Notes: a model not told the origin generated them from the letters alone. A DNA stretch of 64,000 nucleotides from Chitinophaga pendula (GCF_020386615.1 NZ_CP077769.1:2666001-2730000); one strand, 5' to 3'. Positions 42,573-52,323 are shown, counted from the stretch's first letter. Numbers and translations are program-made.

Positions 42573-44237
42573 ATGAAACTGCACTTACAGATGCTCTGCA
42601 CAGCGCTGACGATCTCAGCGGCAGTTAGTGCACAGCAGACAAAGACGCCGCTGCATGGCGTCGTACAACACTATACACATGCCGATACCCTCCGGGGGAC
42701 CTATGGCCGCGCCCGCGCCTGGTGGGATGTCAAAGCCTATAACCTGCATGTCAGCGTCAACACAAAAGATAGTACCCTCAGCGGTTACAATAAGATCTCT
42801 TATAAGGTACTCAAAGCTGATTCCCTCATGCAGATCGACTTGCAGGTACCCATGGAGATAGACAGTATCGTCCAGGATAAAAAGTCCATACCCTTCGAAC
42901 GGGATGGTAATGCATTCTTCGTCACCCTGAAATCACCTCAGATAGTGGGTAATGAACAACAACTCACCGTTTTTTATCATGGCAAACCTAAACGGGCCAT
43001 CAACGCCCCCTGGGATGGCGGCGTCGTATGGAAAAGAGACGATAAGGGACGTCCCTGGATCGCTACCGCCTGCCAGGGTCTCGGTGCCAGCGTATGGTGG
43101 CCTAACAAAGACCATCAGCTCGATGAAGCAGAAGCCATGACCATCAGCGTTACCGTGCCGGAAAAGCTCATCAATGTCTCCAACGGCCGCCTGAAAAAAC
43201 GTACGGCTGGCAGTGACAGCACCAACACTTTCGAATGGGAAGTACAAAGTCCTATTAATAACTATAATGTCGCACTTAATATCGGTCACTATGTCGAGAT
43301 CAAAGACCGCTACTCCGGCGAAGGAGGTAAACTCGATCTCAGCTACTGGGTACTCGACTATAATGAGGAGAAAGCCCGCGAGCATTTTAAAGTAGTGCCC
43401 AATATGCTCAAATGTTTCGAATTCTGGTTCGGCAAATATCCTTTCTATAAAGATGGCTATAAACTGGTAGAAACACCCCATCTGGGTATGGAACACCAAA
43501 GCGCCGTAGCCTATGGTAATAAATATAAAATGGGATACAACGGCCGCGACCTCTCCGGATCAGGCTGGGGTCTCAAATGGGATTTCATCGTCATCCACGA
43601 ATCCGGTCACGAATGGTTCGGTAACAACATTACTAGCAAAGACATCGCGGATATGTGGATACATGAGAGCTTTACCAACTATTCCGAGACCCTTTTCACC
43701 GAATGTGAATATGGCCCGCAGGCAGGTAGCGAATATGTACAGGGAATCAGACAGAATATCAAAAACGATATCCCTGTCATCGGCCCCTATAATGTAAACA
43801 TAGAAGGCTCCGGCGATATGTACTATAAAGGCGCCAACATGATTCACATGATCCGCCAGATCATTAATAATGATGAAGCCTTCCGGCAGCTGCTCAGAGG
43901 TATGAACAAAACGTTCTGGCACCAGACCGTTACCACTCAGCAGATCGAAAAGTATATCAACGAACAGACCGGCATGGACTTCAGCAAAGTATTTGATCAA
44001 TACCTGCGTCATATCACCATCCCTAAACTGGAATATAAACTGGAAGGACAACGGGTACAGTTCCGCTGGGTGACAGACGTACCAGGGTTCAACATGCCGC
44101 TAAAGGTGACCTTAGGCGATCGCGGATACACTTTTATCTATCCCACCACCACCTGGAAATCTGCCAATATTACGCTGACCGATCCCGCCAGCTTTAAGGT
44201 AGATCCCAACTTCTACATACAGACACAAAAACTGTAA
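42573..44237 (+). CDS. M1-family metallopeptidase, exported
   Basis: 554 residues with a signal peptide (LHLQMLCTALTISAAVSAQ). The N-terminal beta domain contains the M1 substrate motif in the variant GMEHQSAVAYGN (GAMEN in classical members). Zinc is bound by HESGHEWFGN (H342, H346; catalytic E343) and E365 in WIHESFTNYSE, exactly 19 residues after the second histidine. It is shorter than aminopeptidase N, lacking the long C-terminal helical domain, as is common for Bacteroidota periplasmic M1 enzymes. Likely an aminopeptidase. Divergent from the peptide-binding lipoprotein, a sensible pairing. Confidence 0.93.
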   Translation: MKLHLQMLCTALTISAAVSAQQTKTPLHGVVQHYTHADTLRGTYGRARAWWDVKAYNLHVSVNTKDSTLSGYNKISYKVLKADSLMQIDLQVPMEIDSIVQDKKSIPFERDGNAFFVTLKSPQIVGNEQQLTVFYHGKPKRAINAPWDGGVVWKRDDKGRPWIATACQGLGASVWWPNKDHQLDEAEAMTISVTVPEKLINVSNGRLKKRTAGSDSTNTFEWEVQSPINNYNVALNIGHYVEIKDRYSGEGGKLDLSYWVLDYNEEKAREHFKVVPNMLKCFEFWFGKYPFYKDGYKLVETPHLGMEHQSAVAYGNKYKMGYNGRDLSGSGWGLKWDFIVIHESGHEWFGNNITSKDIADMWIHESFTNYSETLFTECEYGPQAGSEYVQGIRQNIKNDIPVIGPYNVNIEGSGDMYYKGANMIHMIRQIINNDEAFRQLLRGMNKTFWHQTVTTQQIEKYINEQTGMDFSKVFDQYLRHITIPKLEYKLEGQRVQFRWVTDVPGFNMPLKVTLGDRGYTFIYPTTTWKSANITLTDPASFKVDPNFYIQTQKL

Positions 44238-44254
44238 ACCTAAAGTGAAAATAT

Positions 44255-44375
44255 AGGGCGTTGAGCCGTGGACGTTATAACAGACTCATTGTAATGATAT
44301 TATACCGGTTGTTGCCTATTTGATAGCTGCCTGGTTTAAAGTCCTACTTGAAGCACGTTCCGGGTTCAACGCCCT
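44255..44375. other. Long-range inverted repeat, 121 nt, possible structured RNA
   Basis: AGGGCGTTGA at 44255-44264 pairs perfectly with TCAACGCCCT at 44366-44375, extended inward by three more pairs and by CGTG/CACG after an internal loop. The 90-nt interior is far too long for an ordinary terminator. It fills the gap between two convergent genes. It could be a small structured RNA or the ends of a tiny palindromic element. Confidence 0.45.
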
Positions 44376-44387
44376 TATCATGTCCTG

Positions 44388-45044
44388 TCATTTTATCATC
44401 TTGAATGCATGCGTCCAGATACCGGTGCGGAAACCATAGGCGTACCATAACACACACAGCGGTTCTATATTGCGACTCATTTCTATCGTACCCATATCTA
44501 CAATATCCTCCCACCCCATCTGCCGTAACAATGCTACCACCTCCTCCTTACCGGCTTCACTGTTACCACAGATGAACATCGTCGGGGAACCCTGATGCAT
44601 CTGCGGACGGAACATATGCTCGTAACCAATACAGCTCAGCGCTTTTACCACCCGCGCATCCGGTGGTAGCCAGGCGTGTACCTGCTCACCCGCCGAATTG
44701 GTATGGCCGATCACAAACGTCAGCCGCCCCTCCGCATCCGGTCCCTTATTGTCCGTCGGGTTAGTAACATCTACCACCGTCTTGTTCTTAAAGTTCCAGA
44801 CACCTGCCTGCTCTATCGCACTCTTGGTGCCTACCCAACTGGTACATAATAATATCAGCGCTCCTTGTTCCGCCGCATCCCGGAACGTACCGGCAGTTGC
44901 CAGCCCGCCCTGATGGGTGATCCACTCCTGTAATGCGCTGCTATGAGGTCGTCGTGTACCAATGATCACTTCATGGCCCAACTGAATAAGTCCTTTGCCG
45001 AGGGTGAGGCCTACGGATCCGCTGCCTAGAATACCGATTCTCAT
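44388..45044 (-). CDS. NADPH-dependent F420-reductase-like oxidoreductase
   Basis: 218 residues. A Rossmann fold with GILGSGSVGLTLGKGL and the NADP-type arginine region IIGTRRP, matching the F420-dependent NADP-reductase-like group (PF03807). VDVTNPTDNKGPDAEG and VVKALSCIGYEHM are conserved in the bacterial branch. These bacteria are not known to make F420, so the name reflects fold only; the substrate is unknown. Confidence 0.85.
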   Translation of the reverse strand: MRIGILGSGSVGLTLGKGLIQLGHEVIIGTRRPHSSALQEWITHQGGLATAGTFRDAAEQGALILLCTSWVGTKSAIEQAGVWNFKNKTVVDVTNPTDNKGPDAEGRLTFVIGHTNSAGEQVHAWLPPDARVVKALSCIGYEHMFRPQMHQGSPTMFICGNSEAGKEEVVALLRQMGWEDIVDMGTIEMSRNIEPLCVLWYAYGFRTGIWTHAFKMIK

Positions 45045-45138
45045 GAAGGGGAGTTTTGCAGAACTGTTAATTTAAGCAAAAAAGCTGATAACAGGATCAG
45101 CATGAGTGTAATCATACTTCCCGCAGGTATAGGACCAA

Positions 45139-45171
45139 ACAGGCCAAAGGGTCTTTCCCCCTTTGGCCTGT
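45139..45171. terminator. Strong hairpin downstream of mqnA
   Basis: A perfect 13-bp stem (ACAGGCCAAAGGG and its complement) with a 7-nt loop, 36 bp beyond the mqnA stop. The T-run after it on the minus strand is short (TTT). Confidence 0.7.
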
Positions 45172-45206
45172 CAAAAAAGATACAATAAGTACAATCGTTC
45201 ATCCGC

Positions 45207-45944
45207 TTATTGCAGATAGCTCAGGAAGCGCTGCATACCCTGGCGCTTGGAAGGCGTCAGCGGATAGCTGATATTTTGTGTATAATATACCGTGAGGTCA
45301 TATACGGGATAGGGATGTGCCGCTACGATAGCAGGGATATCATGGATACCAATACTGGTCGCATTGTTAAACTCCTGGATGAAGTCTGTCGGCAACGGTT
45401 TGTTGCTCACCCACGCAGCAAATACAAATGGCAGGCTCGTAAAACGGGTCCACGCCTCAGACAGGTCATATATATAAGGAGATACTTTCCGCTGCTCCAA
45501 CGCACGGTCGCCGATCACTAGACCAGCATCCGTACCCCTGATCAGGTCCTGATAGTTACCGCTGGTCTCGACAAACTCCACATTGAGCTGCCAGTAGTCT
45601 CTTACGAGCAACTTCAACAACGCTACGGACGTCCTGCTCTGGTAGTCCAGATGTATACGTTTGATCTCATGCAAAGGCACCTCGCTGAATAAACATACCG
45701 ATGCTACCGGTCCTTCCGCACCTATACAAAAGTCTGAAATGATATGAAACTCCTTCATTTTAGGTAATACCGCTACAGGAATCAATGCCACATCTACCTC
45801 TCCATCTATCAGCTGCTGTGCGATCTTTGCCGGGTAATCCAGGGTCAGCTCCATTCTTTTCATTACCGGATGTCCTTCAAATCCGTGTAACAATGGCTTC
45901 GTATTCAAATAACTTACTGCCGCTACTTTTACTTTCCGTTCCAA
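45207..45944 (-). CDS. mqnA: Chorismate dehydratase MqnA (futalosine menaquinone pathway)
   Basis: 245 residues with the periplasmic-binding-protein-like fold of MqnA. KVAAVSYLNTKPL at the start, PAKIAQQLIDGEVDVALIPVAVLPKM, and LDYQSRTSVALLKLLV in the middle are characteristic. It converts chorismate to 3-enolpyruvylbenzoate, the first step of menaquinone synthesis by the futalosine route. Other mqn genes are not in this window. Divergent from purB, with a shared upstream region of 135 bp. Confidence 0.94.
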   Translation of the reverse strand: MERKVKVAAVSYLNTKPLLHGFEGHPVMKRMELTLDYPAKIAQQLIDGEVDVALIPVAVLPKMKEFHIISDFCIGAEGPVASVCLFSEVPLHEIKRIHLDYQSRTSVALLKLLVRDYWQLNVEFVETSGNYQDLIRGTDAGLVIGDRALEQRKVSPYIYDLSEAWTRFTSLPFVFAAWVSNKPLPTDFIQEFNNATSIGIHDIPAIVAAHPYPVYDLTVYYTQNISYPLTPSKRQGMQRFLSYLQ

Positions 45945-45950
45945 TTTCTG

Positions 45951-45958
45951 TAATTTTG
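45951..45958 (+). promoter_or_regulatory. Candidate -7 element (TAATTTTG) for purB
   Basis: Exact TAnnTTTG match in the mqnA-purB divergent gap, about 120 bp before the purB ATG. No -33 TTG at the usual distance, so the call is tentative. Confidence 0.35.
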
Positions 45959-46079
45959 TGGCCCGCTAAGTTAGACAAATTCCGATTCCCGTGCTCCAAT
46001 TTCCAAAAGCGGAACATAAAACCGGTGAAAAGAAGACTTAGCGCATGTGAACCGATACATTGGAAACTGATATTATATA

Positions 46080-47423
46080 ATGATGCAACTACAACCTTTA
46101 ACTGCCATTTCTCCGCTGGACGGACGCTATCGCAAGCAGCTCGAAGAACTGTCTGCTTATTTTTCAGAATTCGCGCTCATCCGTTATCGCGTAATGGTGG
46201 AAGTAGAATACTTTATTGCACTGTCTGAACAGAAGATATTCTCCCTGCCCAAAACAAAGGTGCCCGCACTACGCCGCATCTACCAGGAGCTGACCGTAGA
46301 ACAGGCCCAGCTGGTGAAGGATACAGAAAAGATCACCAACCACGACGTAAAAGCGGTGGAATACTTCCTGAAAAATGAACTCAAAAACCTCGGCCTGGAA
46401 GAACACTTGGAATGGGTCCACTTCGGACTCACCTCCCAGGACGTCAATAATACCGCTACCCCGCTCTTCTGGAAAGAAGCCGTGGAACAGGTGTATATGC
46501 CGGCTATCGCCAACCTGGTATTGGACCTGAAGAAAATGGGACAAGCCTGGATGGAGATCCCCATGCTCGCCCGTACCCACGGTCAGCCCGCCTCTCCCAC
46601 CATCCTCGGAAAAGAAATACTGGTATTCGTAGAAAGACTCGAAGGCCAGATCAAACTCCTGGGTGATATCCCCTTCGCTGCCAAATTCGGCGGCGCTACC
46701 GGCAACTTCAACGCCCACCACGTAGCCTTCCCTAAAATCAACTGGGAGAAATTCGGTGACAAATTCGTTAACAACGCCCTGGGCCTTCAACGTATGAAGT
46801 ACACCACCCAGATCGAACATTACGACAATATCGCCGCTCACTTCGATACCCTCAAACGTATTAATAATATCCTCGTCGACTTCTGCCGCGATATATGGAC
46901 CTATATATCCCTGGATTACTTCAAGCAAAAGATCAAAAAGGAGGAAGTAGGCTCTTCCGCCATGCCACACAAAGTCAATCCGATCGACTTTGAAAATGCC
47001 GAAGGTAACCTCGGCCTGGCCAACGCCCTCTTCGAACACCTGAGCGCCAAACTGCCGATCTCCCGCCTCCAGCGAGACCTGACCGACTCTACCGTACTGC
47101 GTAACGTAGGCGTACCCTTCGGTCATAGCATACTCGCACTCAAATCCATTCAAAAAGGAATGGGCAAACTGATCCTTAATGAGCCTAAACTCAAAGAAGA
47201 CCTCGACAGTAACTGGGCCGTGGTAGCCGAAGCTATCCAGACCATATTACGCCGGGAGAACTACCCGCAACCCTACGAAGCGCTTAAAGCCCTTACCCGT
47301 GGCGGACAGATCAACCGCGATACCATTCAGGAGTTTATCAACGGGCTCAAAATCAGCCCCGCGCTGAAAAAAGAATTGAAAGCGATCACCCCGCATAACT
47401 ACACCGGTATCTGGGGTAAGTAA
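46080..47423 (+). CDS. purB: Adenylosuccinate lyase
   Basis: 447 residues, close to the E. coli-type enzyme (456). It acts twice in purine synthesis, splitting SAICAR and adenylosuccinate to release fumarate. Hallmarks: ISPLDGRY near the start, FGLTSQDVNNTA, MLARTHGQPASPT with the catalytic histidine, and the signature loop SSAMPHKVNPIDFENAEGN with the catalytic serine (given in two parts in most members). Terminator follows at once. Confidence 0.97.
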   Translation: MMQLQPLTAISPLDGRYRKQLEELSAYFSEFALIRYRVMVEVEYFIALSEQKIFSLPKTKVPALRRIYQELTVEQAQLVKDTEKITNHDVKAVEYFLKNELKNLGLEEHLEWVHFGLTSQDVNNTATPLFWKEAVEQVYMPAIANLVLDLKKMGQAWMEIPMLARTHGQPASPTILGKEILVFVERLEGQIKLLGDIPFAAKFGGATGNFNAHHVAFPKINWEKFGDKFVNNALGLQRMKYTTQIEHYDNIAAHFDTLKRINNILVDFCRDIWTYISLDYFKQKIKKEEVGSSAMPHKVNPIDFENAEGNLGLANALFEHLSAKLPISRLQRDLTDSTVLRNVGVPFGHSILALKSIQKGMGKLILNEPKLKEDLDSNWAVVAEAIQTILRRENYPQPYEALKALTRGGQINRDTIQEFINGLKISPALKKELKAITPHNYTGIWGK

Positions 47424-47450
47424 TATCTTTTTATTTGGCATCTTACAGGT

Positions 47451-47479
47451 AATAGCTCTTCGTTATACGAAGGGCTATT
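47451..47479 (+). terminator. Rho-independent terminator of purB
   Basis: A 12-bp stem with one G-U (AATAGCTCTTCG with CGAAGGGCTATT), a TTATA loop and TTCTTTTTT after it on the + strand. The T-run abuts the end of the convergent yraN-type gene. Confidence 0.9.
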
Positions 47480-47485
47480 TCTTTT

Positions 47486-47842
47486 TTAGAAGGCATCTTC
47501 CATATGTAACAGCGCATAATGCCCCGCATCGTAATAGGTAATAGCGATGATGTCAAATCGTATATCCAGGGGCCGTATCCCTGTCACCTCCAGATAAGCT
47601 GCCGCCACCTTTCGCAGTCGCTCCTCCTTCTGGCTTGTCACTGCCTGCTCCGGCCAGCCGCCTTGCTCGCCCATCAGGGTCTTTACCTCCACAAAAATGA
47701 TCAGCCCGTCTTTCGCCGCCACAATATCCACCTCCCAACGCCCACTCTTCCAGTTCACATGCAACAGCGCATACGCCTGCTCTTCTAAATAGGACCGCGC
47801 CACCGCCTCCCCCTTCCTGCCCAATTCAAGATGTAATGCCAT
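47486..47842 (-). CDS. YraN/UPF0102 family nuclease-fold protein
   Basis: 118 residues, the usual size. The restriction-endonuclease-like fold is seen in LGRKGEAVARSYLEEQAY, the acidic WEVDIVAAKDGLIIFVEVKT block (D and E-x-K) and RPLDIRFDIIAI. The family resembles Holliday-junction resolvases and is near-universal in bacteria; the cellular role is unsettled. It is divergent from manA, 119 bp away. Confidence 0.93.
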   Translation of the reverse strand: MALHLELGRKGEAVARSYLEEQAYALLHVNWKSGRWEVDIVAAKDGLIIFVEVKTLMGEQGGWPEQAVTSQKEERLRKVAAAYLEVTGIRPLDIRFDIIAITYYDAGHYALLHMEDAF

Positions 47843-47900
47843 AGTACCTGTCCGGATTGAATGTGCTTAACAGCAAATACCGGGAAGTTGTTCACGTAGC

Positions 47901-47931
47901 TTGGGATATCCGCCCTTTAGTATTTACTTTG
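47901..47931 (+). promoter_or_regulatory. Candidate promoter of manA (TTG, N20, TTACTTTG)
   Basis: A TTG and a near-consensus -7 element (TTACTTTG, one mismatch to TAnnTTTG) are 20 bp apart, about 30 bp before the chosen manA start. This also supports that start over the upstream ATG at 47857. Confidence 0.5.
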
Positions 47932-47961
47932 CATCCTGATGACTCACTAAATCAAAGAGAT

Positions 47962-49179
47962 ATGAACGTTACTGATCAGCAGCTATTTAAACTGGAAGGA
48001 AAGGTACAACACTATGCTTGGGGTGGTTTTAACTACATCCCGCAATTATTAGGTATACCGGCAGGCACACAACCTTGTGCCGAATACTGGATGGGCGCCC
48101 ATCAAAGCGCTCCTGCTACCATCACCACCAGTGAAGGCCCCGTAAAACTCGACCAACTGGCTGCTGCCCACCCCGACCAGGTACTGGGCGCCCGCGTACA
48201 ACAACAGTTCGGTCAGCTGCCTTACCTGCTGAAAATACTGGACGTAAAAGATATGCTCTCTATACAGGTACACCCTACCAAATCAGAGGCAGAAAAAGGT
48301 TTCGCCCGGGAAAATGAAGCAGGCATCCCCCTCAACGCTGCCGATCGTAACTACAAAGATGCCAATCACAAACCGGAGATCATGGTGGCCCTCAGCGAAT
48401 TCTGGCTGCTCCATGGATTCCTCCCCGAAGATAAACTTCAACAGGTCCTCCATACCGTTCCCGAATTTGCCTCCCTCGCCGACACCTTCTCCTCCGAAGG
48501 ATATTTCGGCTTGTATAAACGTGTAATGGAAATGCCGCAGGATGCCGTAAACACCCTGCTCCGCCCCCTGGCAGATCGTGTACTGCCTGCCTATAAAGCA
48601 GGACAGCTGCAGAAATCCGATCCCGCCTTCTGGGCCGGCCGCGCTATCGACAACGATCCACAAGGCCTGGACCGCCTCGACAGAGGCATCTTCTCCATCT
48701 ACTTCTTTAATATCATGCAGGTACACCCGGGCGATGCCGTATTCCAGGATGCCGGTATCCCACATGCATATCTCGAAGGACAAAACGTGGAGCTCATGGC
48801 CAATTCAGACAATGTACTCCGCGGTGGTCTCACCCCCAAACATATCGATGTACCCGAGCTGTTGAAACATACCCGTTTTGAAGCCGTTCATCCGCATGTC
48901 ATCAACGGCACTCCTGCCGCCGACGGCCTGGAACTGATCTATCACTCGCCAGCACCCGACTTCCTGGTAAGCGTGATCCGCTTGCAACCCGGACAGCAAT
49001 ACAACTATACCAGCCTACACCCGGAAATACTCATCGTCATGAACGGACAAGCCGACTTTAACGGTAAAGGCACTCTTTCCCTGCACCAGGGCCAATCCGC
49101 CTTTATCACCCCCGCAGCTACCTACAGCATCCGCACCACACAAGGTGCCCTGATCTATAAAGCTACGGTCAACAACTAG
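47962..49179 (+). CDS. manA: Mannose-6-phosphate isomerase, class I
   Basis: 405 residues from the ATG at 47962; an in-frame ATG at 47857 would lie before the promoter and adds atypical residues. Zinc-dependent cupin-fold isomerase interconverting mannose 6-phosphate and fructose 6-phosphate. Conserved parts: LEGKVQHYAWGG, AEYWMGAHQSAPA, LLKILDVKDMLSIQVHPTK with zinc-binding Gln and His, NHKPEIMVAL with zinc Glu, and QDAGIPHAYLEGQNVELMANSDNVLRGGLTPKH near the active site (read in parts). It supplies mannose for GDP-sugars and glycans. Confidence 0.95.
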   Translation: MNVTDQQLFKLEGKVQHYAWGGFNYIPQLLGIPAGTQPCAEYWMGAHQSAPATITTSEGPVKLDQLAAAHPDQVLGARVQQQFGQLPYLLKILDVKDMLSIQVHPTKSEAEKGFARENEAGIPLNAADRNYKDANHKPEIMVALSEFWLLHGFLPEDKLQQVLHTVPEFASLADTFSSEGYFGLYKRVMEMPQDAVNTLLRPLADRVLPAYKAGQLQKSDPAFWAGRAIDNDPQGLDRLDRGIFSIYFFNIMQVHPGDAVFQDAGIPHAYLEGQNVELMANSDNVLRGGLTPKHIDVPELLKHTRFEAVHPHVINGTPAADGLELIYHSPAPDFLVSVIRLQPGQQYNYTSLHPEILIVMNGQADFNGKGTLSLHQGQSAFITPAATYSIRTTQGALIYKATVNN

Positions 49180-49229
49180 CAGTATTTGAGCATCCTACCG
49201 GAGCCTCATCTCATTTGCACTAAAATGCT

Positions 49230-49237
49230 TATTTTTG
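49230..49237 (+). promoter_or_regulatory. Candidate -7 element (TATTTTTG) of the DUF6580 gene
   Basis: Exact TAnnTTTG match 23 bp before the ATG at 49260. It overlaps a small inverted repeat (TTTGAT/ATCAAA). Confidence 0.4.
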
Positions 49238-49259
49238 ATTAGCATAATTATCAAACTAT

Positions 49260-49841
49260 ATGAAAAAGGAAAAGCTTACACAGGTATTAGTAGTAGCTGC
49301 CCTGATCTTCCTGACAGCCCTCTGCCGGTTGATCACCAACGAACTGCAAATGTGGAACTTCACGGCAATAGGTGCCAGCGCACTATTCGCAGGCGTCACT
49401 ATCAGGGATAAACGTTACGCTTACGCCATCCCCCTATTCACCCTGTTCCTCACCGACCTGTTCTTTGAATTTTTCACCAATATCAAAGGCTTCTATGGAA
49501 TAGGTATGCTCTTCGTATATGGCGCCTTCCTGCTCATTACTCTCATCGGTACACAGCTGAAGAAAATAAATGCACTCAGCATTTTCTTCGCCGCCATAGG
49601 CTCCGGATTGTTGTTCTTCTTTATCACCAACTTCGGGGTATGGGCTTCCGGCAACTACTACCCACACACATTCAACGGACTGATGACCTGCCTCGCAGCC
49701 GGCGTTCCCTTCTACAAGAACGACCTGTTTGGCAGCTTCTTCCTCAACACCATCATGGGACATGTATTTTACAGTGCCGTACTGTTCGGTGCCTACGCCA
49801 TTATTAAAAGATATGCTTTCCACCAGCACCAACTGGCTTGA
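49260..49841 (+). CDS. DUF6580-family membrane protein (putative transporter)
   Basis: 193 residues with five or six membrane helices. The start KKEKLTQVLVVAALIFLTALCRLI and NFTAIGASALFAGVTIRDKRYAYAIPL match the family, which resembles ECF-transporter S components in size and topology and is annotated as a putative transport protein. FTNFGVWASGNYYP and GVPFYKNDLFGSFFLNTI are conserved loops. No transporter partner is nearby; ligand unknown. Confidence 0.85.
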   Translation: MKKEKLTQVLVVAALIFLTALCRLITNELQMWNFTAIGASALFAGVTIRDKRYAYAIPLFTLFLTDLFFEFFTNIKGFYGIGMLFVYGAFLLITLIGTQLKKINALSIFFAAIGSGLLFFFITNFGVWASGNYYPHTFNGLMTCLAAGVPFYKNDLFGSFFLNTIMGHVFYSAVLFGAYAIIKRYAFHQHQLA

Positions 49842-49861
49842 TCATCACCTACAGATACTAA

Positions 49862-49889
49862 AAAAGGAGAACAGTGATGTTCTCCTTTT
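49862..49889 (+). terminator. Terminator of the DUF6580 gene
   Basis: A 12-bp perfect stem (AAAAGGAGAACA and complement) with a GTGA loop, followed by TTTTTT-type sequence on the + strand. Confidence 0.9.
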
Positions 49890-50005
49890 TTATGCCCCTG
49901 CATGCTATCAATGCAATGTATAATGCTATTGTGCACCCCGTTTTTTTTCCCTACAGAGCAATAGCACATATACCTTACCGTTATATCGTCTATAAAAACG
50001 AAAAA

Positions 50006-50028
50006 GCCTCACTGTATAACAGTGAGGC
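50006..50028 (-). terminator. Terminator of lepA
   Basis: A perfect 9-bp stem (GCCTCACTG and complement) with a TATAA loop, followed on the minus strand by TTTTTCG. It lies 31 bp past the lepA stop. Confidence 0.88.
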
Positions 50029-50058
50029 CCGCTCTCTATAAAAATATATTCGTTGCTG

Positions 50059-51849
50059 TTAATCGTCCAGCTTCAGCACCGCCAGGAATGCTTCCTGTGG
50101 CACCTCTACGCTACCGATCTGGCGCATACGTTTTTTACCTTCTTTCTGTTTCTCCAACAGCTTACGCTTACGGGAGATGTCACCACCATAACACTTCGCG
50201 GTCACATCCTTACGCATCGCACTGATGTTTTCACGGGCTACGATCTTCGCACCGATAGCCGCCTGTATGGCGATCAGGAACTGCTGACGAGGCAACAGCT
50301 CTTTCAGTTTTTCACACAGCTTACGGCCAAAGTCCTGTGCACGGCTGCGGTGGATCAAGGCACTCAAAGCATCCACTTTCTCCGCATTCAACAGGATATC
50401 CATCTTCACGATGTCACTGTCTCGATAACCGATCGGTGTATAGTCGAAAGACGCATATCCACGGGTCTGGCTCTTCAGCTTATCATAGAAGTCAAATACG
50501 ATCTCTGTCAGCGGCATCTCAAATATCAGCTCCACACGGGTGGTAGTCAGGTAACTCTGGTTAATCAGGATACCACGTTTACCCAGACAAAGGGTCATGA
50601 TATTACCGATATAATCCGGTTTGGTGATGATCTGCGCACGGATGAACGGCTCTTCAATACGCTCCAGTTTCGATGGCTCGGGCATCTCCGAGGGGTTGTT
50701 CACAATAATGGTCTCCTGACGGGTAGTGTGGGCAATAAAGCTCACGTTCGGTACCGTCGTGATCACCGTCTGGTTGAACTCCCGCTCCAGGCGCTCCTGT
50801 ATGATCTCCATGTGCAGCATCCCCAGGAACCCACATCGGAAACCAAAACCTAACGCCTGAGAAGTCTCCAGCTCATAGGTCAGGGAAGCATCGTTCAGCT
50901 GCAGCTTGTCCATACAATCCCGCAACTCCTCGAAAGCATCCGTCTCTACCGGGAAAATACCCGCAAATACCATCGGCTTCACCTCCTCAAATCCATGGAT
51001 CGCTTCCAAACAAGGATTAGTCGCTAACGTAATGGTATCACCCACCTTCACTTCCTTCGCATTTTTGATACCGGTAATAAGATAGCCCACATCGCCGGTC
51101 CTCACCTCACTTTTCTGCTCCAGCCCCAGCTTCAGGATACCTACCTCGTCGGCAAAATAATCCTCTCCCGTATTCACAAACCGGATACGATCCCCTTTTT
51201 TGATCGTACCATTGAATATCCGGAAGTATACGATGATACCACGGAAAGAGTTGAATACGCTGTCAAAAATCAACGCCTGTAAAGGCGCTTCCGGCTCACC
51301 CTGTGGCGCCGGGATACGTTCCACAATAGCTTGTAATATCTCTTCAACCCCCAGCCCCGTCTTACCGGAGGCCAGCAGGATGTCTTCGTCTTTACAACCG
51401 ATCAGCTCGATGATCTGATCCTTTACCTCCGGGATCATCGCACCGTCCATATCGATCTTGTTGATCACGGGAATGATCTCCAGGTCGTTACCCACTGCCA
51501 GGTACAGGTTGGAAATGGTCTGCGCCTGTATACCCTGTGTGGCATCTACCAGCAACAGCGCACCTTCACAGGCCGCCAGTGCACGGGATACTTCATAAGA
51601 AAAATCCACGTGACCAGGAGTGTCAATGAGGTTAAAAACGTAGTTCTCCCCTTTGTAAGAGTAGTTGATCTGGATAGCATGACTCTTGATAGTGATACCT
51701 TTCTCACGTTCAAGGTCCATATCATCCAGGACCTGCGCCTGCATATCCCGGGCAGAAATGGTCTTCGTATGCTCTAACAGACGATCCGCCAATGTACTCT
51801 TGCCATGGTCAATATGCGCAATGATGCAAAAATTTCTGATATTCTTCAT
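50059..51849 (-). CDS. lepA: Elongation factor 4 (LepA)
   Basis: 596 residues, the usual length. A ribosome-bound GTPase that back-translocates or remodels stalled ribosomes. G1 is [17 protein letters not shown]2/switch [13 protein letters not shown]3 DTPGHVDF, G4 NKIDMDGA. The LepA-specific C-terminal domain ends in [21 protein letters not shown]. Acts alone; promoter element about 125 bp upstream. Confidence 0.98.
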   Translation of the reverse strand: MKNIRNFCIIAHIDHGKSTLADRLLEHTKTISARDMQAQVLDDMDLEREKGITIKSHAIQINYSYKGENYVFNLIDTPGHVDFSYEVSRALAACEGALLLVDATQGIQAQTISNLYLAVGNDLEIIPVINKIDMDGAMIPEVKDQIIELIGCKDEDILLASGKTGLGVEEILQAIVERIPAPQGEPEAPLQALIFDSVFNSFRGIIVYFRIFNGTIKKGDRIRFVNTGEDYFADEVGILKLGLEQKSEVRTGDVGYLITGIKNAKEVKVGDTITLATNPCLEAIHGFEEVKPMVFAGIFPVETDAFEELRDCMDKLQLNDASLTYELETSQALGFGFRCGFLGMLHMEIIQERLEREFNQTVITTVPNVSFIAHTTRQETIIVNNPSEMPEPSKLERIEEPFIRAQIITKPDYIGNIMTLCLGKRGILINQSYLTTTRVELIFEMPLTEIVFDFYDKLKSQTRGYASFDYTPIGYRDSDIVKMDILLNAEKVDALSALIHRSRAQDFGRKLCEKLKELLPRQQFLIAIQAAIGAKIVARENISAMRKDVTAKCYGGDISRKRKLLEKQKEGKKRMRQIGSVEVPQEAFLAVLKLDD

Positions 51850-51974
51850 ATGATCATTTAACAGGCTGGCGTCAGGTCACCGAGGGTCTCGCTCTATTCA
51901 TATGGTCGCCGGCTGATCACCCTCAACTATATACACGAAACGATATTCTACAGCCTTCTCTCCGGCCCAATGCG

Positions 51975-51982
51975 CAAAGATA
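51975..51982 (-). promoter_or_regulatory. Candidate -7 element (TATCTTTG) of lepA
   Basis: Exact TAnnTTTG on the minus strand, about 125 bp before the lepA ATG. The intervening leader is AT-poor and could be an untranslated region. Confidence 0.4.
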
Positions 51983-52016
51983 TCTAAATTTAGCTAATCT
52001 TAAAAGTCGTGGTACC

Positions 52017-52046
52017 TTGGTTTTTACCCCCATTTACTTACTTTTA
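52017..52046 (+). promoter_or_regulatory. Promoter of the acyl-CoA-binding protein gene (TTG, N19, TACTTTTA)
   Basis: A TTG at 52017-52019 and a -7-like TACTTTTA (one mismatch) are separated by the preferred 19 bp, ending 16 bp before the ATG. Confidence 0.5.
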
Positions 52047-52062
52047 ATATTAAATTGACAAT

Positions 52063-52323
52063 ATGGACCTGAAAGAGAAATTCGACGCGGCCGTGGCAGC
52101 CAGTAAAACATTGACCAAAAAACCTAGCAATGACATCCTGTTGCAGTTATACTCACTCTTCAAACAAGCCACCGAAGGCGATATCAACATCGACCCGCCT
52201 GCTAATATGTTTGACATTGTGAACAAAGCCAAGTACGACGCCTGGAATAAACTGAAAGGCACCTCCCCCGAACAGGCACAACAGGCTTACATCGATCTCG
52301 TCGCCCAGCTCAAAGGCGCCTGA
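52063..52323 (+). CDS. Acyl-CoA-binding protein (ACBP)
   Basis: 86 residues, the classical four-helix ACBP length. It binds long-chain acyl-CoA esters in the cytoplasm and buffers their pool. The acyl-CoA contact residues are present: LLQLYSLFKQATEGD with the conserved Tyr and Lys, and AKYDAWNKLKGTSPEQAQQAYI with the Lys, Tyr and Trp of the third helix. ACBP is mostly eukaryotic but occurs in many Bacteroidota. Ends in a strong terminator before the repeat array. Confidence 0.95.
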   Translation: MDLKEKFDAAVAASKTLTKKPSNDILLQLYSLFKQATEGDINIDPPANMFDIVNKAKYDAWNKLKGTSPEQAQQAYIDLVAQLKGA

